Shown here piece after piece: positions 1 through 10,100 of a stretch of DNA of 64,000 bases (position 1 is its first letter; the number at the start of each line of letters is the position of its first letter). This DNA is from Limanda limanda (taxonomy: Eukaryota; Chordata; Actinopteri; Pleuronectiformes; Pleuronectidae). The notes under the pieces are model-generated. The model was not told where the DNA came from, ran no database searches, and saw only the letters and a list, made by a program, of their open reading frames with translations. The position numbers were made by a program, and so were the translations under genes. The stretch spans positions 25,995,373-26,059,372 of the forward strand of contig NC_083648.1 in NCBI RefSeq assembly GCF_963576545.1, written 5' to 3'.

Positions 1-1052
1 TTCTGAATTCAGGTTTCTTCTCTGACTATGAGAACTGATGGTCATACAATTTTACTTTGAATAAAGCCACTGCATGAAATGCAATGTCACTAATTTGTAT
101 GTTCTTGAAATATGCAATCCATAAAATAATCAATAAGTCCCTAACAATCTTTATACCACGTCAAGAGCCCACTTCATGTACCATGTCTTCAGCATCCACC
201 TTTCATTAGTTTTTATCATTTGCAAAAAAATGTGAGTGAAAGAAAGAACCGTGCTTAAGTAAACTGAACTAAACAGAACACTTGTGCTGAGACTTCTAAT
301 CTCATCACGTGAGCATCTGGGTGGAGTGTGGGCTATTCCTTTGTGAAAGTACAGGTCTTATAGTAAGATGTGTTTGGGTTCCATTAAGCCTCACTTTAAG
401 GAGATGAGTTTTTTTTATTCCTTTTTTCTGGACCAGCTTCTACTGCCTTCTAAATCACAAGTGATGATCATTTGCAGAGCCTGTGGCATCCTATTGAGAC
501 TTCAAGTTGAACACAAGTTGGCATTAAAACTGGGTGGATTCCCTCATAGAGAGATCTCATAGCCAGAATTGCTTGTGTGAAACTTACCCAGTCAGTTGTG
601 GACTGGCTGTGAGGGTCAGGTGCCATCAACATTGGCTGGAGTGGGAGACATTAGCAGAAGGAATGGGATTTTAGATTTGAATTTTTTTTTTTTTATTTAC
701 AGAGCAGCTTATGAAATATTTTTTTCAAAGAGCTTTCATAAAATATAAATGGCATCATGACAAATTGTAAAAGCAACATAAGACAATACATAGAAGTTGC
801 ATTTAAAAACATATTCAAAAGACAAAAAATAAATTAAAAAGTGAAGAAATAACACCAATGGTTGTTATTGTATAGTGGAATTATGTATGATATGAAATTA
901 AATATGTGGGAGCATCATTATATGTATAATGATGTATATATGTAACGTTGAAATAAAATAGTTCAAACACATCTGGGGTAAATGCACTTTAAGGTTCTGG
1001 AGAATTTATTAACTTTTGTCAGGTGTCTTCTGTTGTCATGACTTCACATTAG
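1..1052. other. Intronic sequence, no feature recognised
   Basis: This is inferred to be rnf31 intron, because the first recognisable rnf31 exon begins at 1053 and the RING2 catalytic core that should precede it was not found here. The sequence is A/T-rich with short homopolymer runs. I see no convincing transposon, exon or RNA gene. Confidence 0.4.
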
Positions 1053-1163
1053 ACCTGTGCGGTGGACGAATGCAGTGTGTCAGGACTACACGCCCATCAC
1101 CCCAGAGACTGCCTCTTCTACCTGAGAGACTGGGAACCTTCCAGACTGCAGGCGTTACTCCAG
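1053..1163 (+). CDS. rnf31: rnf31 exon: RING2/LDD junction
   Basis: This exon has 37 codons in phase 0. The acceptor is ..CACATTAG and the donor is CAG|GTGCAC. The frame is closed by TAG just upstream, which fits an exon start here. It encodes a Cys-x4-Cys pair, then HAHHPRDC and the helix [18 protein letters not shown]. In human HOIP the equivalent Cys and His residues bind zinc in the RING2/LDD insertion. The donor runs straight into an imperfect CA-rich tract. Confidence 0.88.
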
Positions 1164-4100
1164 GTGCACAAACACACACACAAACACAAACACACACCCC
1201 TCTTTCAGGTAAATTTAACTTAATGGATTGTACATTGTGATTCATTATAGTCAATGTCTTCAACTAGGAAAATTATGGCAGCCAAATTTGGACAAATTAC
1301 AACAATATTTTACAGAACACATTTCACAAGCCACAACAACAAAACCTTTCACAAAGTATCAATCAGAAACCAGGGGGCCCAAAATACGTAGCTGATCACA
1401 CATGGATATTTACTTATAAAGATAGTGAGCAGTAGCATCCCACTAAACACCCATGCCTATTCAGGATCAGTGGTAGTTTTCTTCTGTATGGTATCAGTGC
1501 GCAATCTTGATTTAAGTCTAAATCTGCTTGGTTTCCATCCAATCCTAAAGTATAAGTGGTGTCCCCACCTTTTTCCTTTTTGTGAAAGCGGGTAACCAGT
1601 TGTCTGTTCTTTGTGGCACACAGAAGAATGAAGTGGTGTTCAACACTGAACCCCCGCCTGGAACACAGACAGGTGGGAAATGACTCATATATATTTACAA
1701 TTCTAAACTTGTGACAACTTTGTGTTCAACTTTCTTCCAAATAGAAGTATGATAAATGTATGTTTTGGTTACTGTTATTTTACTATTAGAGGGACATGAG
1801 CCAAAAACATATTATTCTCATGCACACTGGAGACTGTGTAATGGTCTTGTGTTTAGGAAAAAAATACACTTACAGTTTATCTAACGTGATAACTTTTCTT
1901 CAGGAAGGTACTTTTTCAGTGTTGATTTGACTTCATGGTAATTCTTCAAATGTTACAATTTGTGCTGCTTTTTAACTATATTGTGGTCTAATACTACGAC
2001 CACCACAGTAATTTCAACTGATGAATTATTTGTCAATCATTTGAATCATCATATCCCCAAAACTGTTTGAACAAAAGCTGTGCGTTAGGATTCTTTATAG
2101 GACAAATTTAATTTTTTTTCACCAGTTGGATCTAAGAAACTGGCTGCTGAGTACATTTACTATTAAGTTTTGAATGTAAATGGTAAATGGATGGATTTGT
2201 ATTTATATAGCGCTTTTCTAGTCTCTAGTCTTTCGAGTGAAGACCACTCAAAGCGCTTTACAGTACAGTTTCACATTCACCCATTCACACACACATTCAT
2301 ACAGTGCATCTACTTGCAGCACTTTGTTATTCTATGGGGGGCTATTGAGGGTTCAGCATCTTGCCCAAGGACACTTCGGCATGCAGATGGTTCAGACTGG
2401 GGATCGAACCGCCGACCTTCAGGTTGGAGGACGACCACTCTACCCCTCAGCCACAGCCGCCCCTATGAATGTACACAAGAAGTTTTTGTTTTTATTTCTA
2501 TTTAGAATTGTAATCCCTGAAAAAAAAATATAACACTGAGGGCCTGATTTAGAAGTGATTCATAAACTGTTATATACTGTTATATTTTGTGTTATGATAA
2601 ATAAAAAAACAGATAAAATCTAAAAACTTACAATTCCCTGTTACAGTGAGGACAGACAGAGAAAGGTCGACAGAAAGATGGAGCTGGTAGAGGACAATTA
2701 ACGCAAACATAAATGATCTTAATAGAACAAAGATGAATTGAAAATGAAATAATAAGTTATGTTGCTATATATTTATGTTGCCATTTTTTTCGACAAGTGA
2801 TGTTGCTGATATCTATTTGGGGAGTGTTTCTTTAAACAAATTAATTTGCCTTTTTATTTCTGATGATCATAATCGGTCTCAGCCTCTGTAGTGCATGTAT
2901 TTAGAGGCTGAGTATCTCTGATTTCATGTCTCCCCGGTGATCTGTGTGATACTACCTCAAATGCATACACTTGCAACCTTTCAAATACTCACTAAAAGGA
3001 CTCCAGCCTGCTGCATCTGTACAGCATGTCTATTTCAGGCAAAGGGTATGCCTTCTACAGCTAAGAAGCGTTTACAAATACTACAGCAAACCATACAAAA
3101 TATAATATAGATATTGCAGGCTTACTGTAAATAAGCAACTCTTTTGCAACCTAATTGATGACAGCAACAGCTCAGCCTCAGGTAGAAAGCTTGGAGCTAG
3201 TTTTTTTTTGTTTAAATACTAACAACCTAAAAAAGATAGGATGCATTGCTTCTCACCATTCAAATGTAATTATAAATCAAATTTATGTGATACTTTTTAC
3301 CCCTTCTGCTCTTTGTCTTTATCCACCTTTGCTATTTGTTTTCAGGTCTATGTGGAGTGATAGAGCAGAAGGATGAGGGAGGGCAACAGCCAGATTCAGC
3401 TTGTGGAGCTCAAACCCAGCATGGACATGCCGGACTCTGCGAGTATGACAGCTTAATTATTTATATCCAAGGCATTACATGAGCTACAGTGTGTATGTGC
3501 TTCAAACCCCTGAGTCAGTAAGATATCCAAGGTGCACTTGTGATTCAACTTTGTGTTACCTATATGTCACCTTTTGTGGGGCATGCTTCCTTTCGTCACA
3601 CATGTTTAGTTCCACACATGCACATACAGTATATATGTAATCAATGTGACAATTTTTTTTTTTTGTCTTGGGAACATAATATCTCAGAACACCTTACAAT
3701 GTTTTAATCTTAAATATGGTAAAATGTTTCTTTTAGACTAAAATATGAACTGATAAGAGTTTGGTAGTTTACAGGGCCCATATTGTGTAAAATACATTTT
3801 CTGGGCTTTTACTATACCTAATTACTTGAAGGGGGGAAGATTGTACTCTCAAAGTATGTAAACAGGCACTACGCTGACTTTTTCATCAGTCCATTCGAGG
3901 AAATATATTATTGAAATGTCACGTTTCGTACTTCCTCTCCGTATAATGTCATCATGGAATCGCACTCTTCTCTTCGCCCCATCCAGCCGGTACAAGTCCA
4001 ACCTCTGAACACACAACCCCCCCTCTACCACCACCACCACTCCTCCTCACTGAACGCGACATGTTAGCAGCTTGTTAGCTACCACAGAATAACCATAACA

Positions 4101-7100
4101 AACAACACAGAAGAAACACTGCAGCGTGGAGGGATGCAAGGAAGAGAATGGGTCCCTGCACATTCCTCCTAAGAACGTTACTGTTCAAGACCAGCGGCTA
4201 GGCTTTATTTCTTCTCACATGGCATTGTGCTCAACTCATTTGACCACAGACTCTCAACCTACAGCAACTCCTCAAGGATACAGCTGTTCCACAATGCTCA
4301 CCACATGCTCTAAATGGAATGGAGTTCCAACTCGGTACTGTAACTCGGGGCGTTACTCCTACATTGGCCGACTGTCCTGCTAAAATTTGAACAAACATGA
4401 GGACGGTGTAGCTTACCGTTCAGAAACATCCTGTTGTAAACGACTGTAAATATGTGGCCAGTCTTCCATAGCTGAAAACATAACAATGTGACTTTCAGCT
4501 GTGTTTACCAGAGTGAAGGTGCCAGAATGAGACCAGTGATAGGCCTGTCACTCAAAGTGCAGTCAGCCAATCAGAGGAGTTTTTAGTCCTGACATGCAGT
4601 GTGAACTGTGGGACCTCACAAAATCTGTGTCCAATCTTTTTAGTTTGCTTTAGGTGCTGCAAAGCATTTCAATACAAATTAGGCATTTTATATCATCTAA
4701 AGCACAATGAATGATAATAGTGGACATTTCCTCTTGCCTCATATGATAAATTGTGAATCATGTACATGTCTACACAGTACATACACTAACGTCATAGTCA
4801 GCTCTCACAAACAGCTATATCTTTCACTTTCTATTCTTTACACTGACACTGTTCACGCAATCATTCTACTCTATATTTTGTCAACAAAAAATTTGGGAAA
4901 TACAAATTAGTGAAAGATGTTCTACCAGTAGATAAAAACAGTACAAAGGAGCCAAAATGACAAAGTAAAATTAGTAAGAATGAACTGACTTTTCTTGTAC
5001 AGATGGAATTATTGCAGTCGAAAAGTATGTTGAGATCAATGTATCAAAACAAAGACGAAACATGTTTTTTCTAAAATCATTCTGTTTCTAATAAAAGTTA
5101 AATTAAAACTAAGCAGGGCTGCCAGGTCCGTGGTTTTGCTGCAGATTTGAAGCATTTCTGTGGCTCTAATATTTTTTGTTAATGGGTTGTGTATAAAGTA
5201 AATTATTTATTGATACCAACCAAATCCTAAAGTGACTGTAGTCCAGATCACGTACAAACTGTTGTTGAACTCAATCACCTTGCTTTATGCATGCCAAGCT
5301 TAATATTACCAAATTATAAAAATGATGAAAAAAGAACATAAAGCCAAATAAGAAAACATATATTACCAATAGAAATGTCATAAACTCATATTAACATATA
5401 AAAGTCGTGTTTTTCTCATGAAGAACCCTTCATGAAAAGTTAACTAACTGACCAGATTAGTTTAATCAGACAGGGACAGACTGTATTTACCATTAACTAC
5501 TGTGTGACAACTGCAGACCATATACTCCAGGCAAAGTAAGCCATTTTGGAGCCAAAAAGTAATTGTAAAATAATTTTTTTCAGCATAGATCATTTCTAAG
5601 AGGTGTCCAGAACAACATACTAAAAGTCCTAAGAAGTCCTAGTTGAGGAAATATGTTAAATTCTCATCAATCCGAGATGTGTGCCAATAAGGCCAGGCAA
5701 CAATACACCCCAATGGGGCTATTTTTTTATCCTTTACTCCTATCAAAATGAAACTTTACACAATGAAAGTACCCATGAAAAGTAACATTTTTTGTGAAAC
5801 AAGTTTCTTTCAAAATGAATTTGAATATGCAAATGAGCTATACACTAATCGAATATGCCCAACATACACTCAAATAGGCTTAATTTTTTCCTTTACTCCT
5901 ACCACAATAAAACTTTACGTAGTAAAAGTATACATGAAAAGTAACTTTTTTGTATTACAAGTTTCTTTTGAAATGAATTTGAATATGCACATGAGCTCCA
6001 CACTTATTAAATATGTCCTAATTTGCATAGGCAGAAACACCATTCATATGTAAGACAAATACATCGGCCCAATCTTCATCCAATCATCCCACTGCCAATG
6101 GGTGATCGCAAAGCTGCTTTTAGACTGGCCTCTAACCTGAAAACTGCCTGGCTTGGTAGTATCTGCCAGGGGTAAAACCCCCGCCGGTATAGTAGAGTTG
6201 ACTGTCGAGTGTCACACCCAGGTTCCTAGCAGTCTGGGTGGGGGCTTACACGGAGTTTTCAAAGGTAATAGTCAGAGCCTGGATGGGAGAGCCTTTCCCC
6301 GGAAGGAAAAGTAGTTCAGTTTTGTCAAGGTTAATTTCCAGGTGGGGTGCAGACATCCACTGAGAGATGTCAGTCAGACGGGCAGAGATTCGTGCTGCTA
6401 CCTGTGTTTCAGATTGGGGAAAAGAGAGGGTCAGTTTGGTGTGATCAGCGAGAGAGCTGGTGTACAGAGAGAAGAGGAGGGGTACCAGGACGGAACCTTG
6501 AGGGACCCCAGTAGTGAGAGGACAAGGTTCAGACACAGATCCTCTCCAAGTCACCTGGTTAGTGTGGTCTTTGAGGTAGGATGAGAGCAGGAAGAGTGCA
6601 GTGCCTGAGACACCCAGGTCCTGAAGGGAGGAAACAAGTATCTGGTTGTTCACTTTGTCAAATGCAGCAGAAAGGTCTAAAAAGATAAGGACAGAAAAGA
6701 GAGAGGCTGCTCCAGCAGTGTGAAGTTGCCCAGAGACAGAAAGGAGGGCAGTCTCAGTTGAGTGGCCTGCCTTGAAACCAGACTGGTGAGGGTCAAGAAG
6801 GTTGTTATGGTGGAGATAGGAGGAGAGTTGATTAAAGATAGCTCGCTTTTTGTATGCTGTTATTGTAGATATTACAACAAATTTCCAGAAACAACACTCG
6901 AGAAAAAGTTACAAATGAACCTTTGGGAATGGGAAGACTGGGGTTTGAACTGCCGACCTTCAGGTTGGAGAACGACTGCTCTACCTCTCAGCCACAGCCG
7001 CCCTTTGCAGTCTTTACTCGTGAAGTAAGACGAAGGTGCCTTGCTCGGCTGTGCCTGCAATGGCTTCCGTTAGCAAAGAACAAATTGCAGCAAGAAACTC

Positions 7101-10100
7101 AATGTGTACGACAATTTTACCTTTGTATGATATATGTAGCAAAACTGATCGTCAATCCATGAATTATACACATCCAACAGTTTAGCTACCATGGATCTGG
7201 CTTCTCTGGACACTCTATGTAGCCTCGGACTGCTACGCTAGCTGGAACCGGCAGCCTACGAAGCAGTGGAGCCTCTCACCACAATTAGGTGATCTTAGAG
7301 GAGCAGAGATGTTGCCAGAAGAAGCGAAAGCGAAGAACTCGGGTAGGACTAACAGCAAAGCTCAAGACTAACTCCTGCCTCCATCTAATCGGCTTACTGC
7401 CATTTGTTCCTTGGAGAATAAACTGGACTATCTGAAGCTGGATTTAAAAACCAGGCGGGCTATGAGATACTGCTGCACCCTGATCTTGAAAGAAGCATGG
7501 TTTAACTTTTCCTTACCAGACGATTCCATTAGCATGGAGGGGCTAACAACATTCCGGGCAGACAGGAGCGGCGCTCTCAGTGATAAATAATGGCGTGCTG
7601 GTATATGCTTTTTCACCAATAACAGCTGGTGCAATAAAGCTCAAGCAGTCTCAAGTGATTTCACAATCCAGACCATAGCTATCCGCAGAGGGAATTTGTG
7701 CCCTGTCCCAATTCACCACTTGCCATACCCCTTTGTTTTGCGCATGGCCGTGAAGAGGTAGTGTTGTCCCATTTCTGTATGTAGCGGAATATCTTATTTT
7801 AATCCAGAAGCAAACGTAGAAAATGTAATTGAATCGCTGTGACAAGCGTTTCAGGAAAATCCGTATTCACGCCGTCAAAACAAGCATGTTAACAGTCTGA
7901 GTGACAGTAACTATTAACATTCATTACTCCTGTGTCCCGTATTTTAAATTTGAAAGAAACTTCCCCTGTCATGTTATAGCATTTTCATTGCAGAGCAGAT
8001 GTTTCTGTGAAAGGGACCAACGTAGCATTAAAGCAAATGATGTAAACATGCTGACTGTGTATTGATCAATAGATCCCATCTGTCCTGCAGTTGTCAGATG
8101 TGTCACTATTATCATGTTCGTTGATAAGGGATATCAATATAATAACAGTGTAACTGTATTACCTGGGGGGAACCTCCCAGCGAAGGGCACTTCATACATA
8201 GGGGTAGGTCCAAGACAGAGGAATAGGGACAAGCATTATTATTATAACCATTGCAGCCATATATATCCCCCCAGCGCCAGCACTAAGGAACCTCCGACCT
8301 CCAGGTCTTATGCAGCCATCAAGATTGTTTGATCCAGCCGGCGAGGCAATTCATAAATAGAAAGAAAACCACATGCGACCAATTTTTTTTTATTTGACAA
8401 AAACATTCCTCGCTCCAAACATTTAGCTGCTTTGTTCTTCACCTCCTCTGAATCATGGAGCGAGGTGGAGTTTACACTCACTCACATAGGCCCCGGACAG
8501 CCCCCACCAAGTACTGAAGTTTACTATTTGTTTGATTTGCTCGAGAGTGCCTCGCACATTCAATACACAATACAATACCGACCTAAACGTTCATGCAAAT
8601 CATAACCATCCCATCCTGTTTACTGAGCTGGTAACATATATCCTGACCCAAATGTTTAATATTTATTTAAACATTGTATTTGTATAGGCCATATTCACAA
8701 TTTGTCTCATAGAGCTTAACAAGGTGCTACATCCTCTGCCCTTAACCCTCAACAAGAGTAAGGAAAAAACAGCAAATGTTAACAGGGGGAAAAAACACAT
8801 AAAGAAACCTCAGAGAGAGCCAAATGTGAGGGATCCCTCTCCCAGGGCAGACAGAAGTGCAATCGATGCAACGTGTAACTAATAACATCAGCCAAAAAAC
8901 TGTATGTACAACATTGGTTTGAAAAAAACTGTTTATAACATCATTGAAAGTAAATTAATTGAGGAGTTATTGTCAGTAATGGTAGAGAATGTGAGAATTG
9001 TTTATCAAGCAGTCTTGTTGAAAAAAATATTCCACCATCAGCTGTCACAACGATACGCCAATATGATCATGATCTGTGATTTCAATCATGGTCCAAGATG
9101 TGGCCGCAGCTGCGGTCCTGGATCTGCAAACGATAAAGCACACAGACTCCAGGGACGATGTCAAGTCAGCAATATGACAGTGATCCAACAAAATGTGTTA
9201 TCTTAGTAGGCCTAATAATGCACCAAGTTAGATGTTTCCTTGCACAAGCTACTGCTTGCCTCCTGACAGGAAATAAAAAAACGGTCCATATTACATAATG
9301 CCTCCACTGGCTTCCTGTTCGTTACAGGATCGATTTGAAATGTTATCATTAAGTAAATTTCTGGCACCTCCTTCATGTTCACACTCCAGTTAGAGAGATA
9401 AGGTCAGCCACTCAGCGGCTCCTGGATTGCCTAAAACTAGGCTCATAACAGAGGACATCGAGCCTTTGCAGTAGCCGCCACAAACTTGTGAAACAGCTTA
9501 CCACTCCATATTCAATCTGCCCCCTCTATCGCCTGCATCAAACCATTGTCAAAAACACATTCTCTTTGGCCTCCTTTTTCAAAGTGAGAACGTTTTTTAA
9601 TCCCAGCAGATTTTATTTAATAACATTTTTTAACAGTATTTTCATTTATTTATTACGTTTTGCTATTTTCTTGTTTTACCTTTTACTTTGTAAAGTACTT
9701 CGGTCAACCTATCTGTTTTAAATGGCTATATAAATAAAGATGACACAGACATTGGCACATATCCAAGCAAAATTGGTATTCTACAATGAAATATCCATAA
9801 CTGAATCAATGTTGAAACAATCCTGACCTTGTGAATCAGAAACAATTTGTTTTCGGAAATCCAGGGCGATAACCAGCCTTAGTTAAGAAATTACCAAAGT
9901 ATAGGGGTACTGTCAAAAAAAGGTTTAATAGGTATATTATCGCGACGTTAAAAGGTGCAGTGAAAAATTATGGGTGCAACTATGGTAAAAACATTTGTCT
10001 GGAGGCCTGATATAATATATGTGTAAATAATAAAGAATAATTTCATATGGCCCTTGAAGAATATTAAAATAGAAAAAAGCATACAAGCAATTGTGAATAG

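Noticed and set aside
1016..1240. 74-codon + strand frame over the first rnf31 exon
   Set aside because: Wrong frame. The correct frame gives [13 protein letters not shown] and ends at a donor after CTCCAG.
2183..2463. Possible tRNA gene from box A/box B-like sequence
   Set aside because: The cloverleaf is not intact, and the unit continues into a SINE body and tail repeated many times in the window.
2170..2533. Open frames with [17 protein letters not shown] text (also at 42549)
   Set aside because: Identical translations at two SINE copies. This is repeat sequence and not a gene family.
5731..6048. CRISPR-like direct repeat array
   Set aside because: Only two long diverged units without short repeat/spacer structure, and the genome is clearly eukaryotic.
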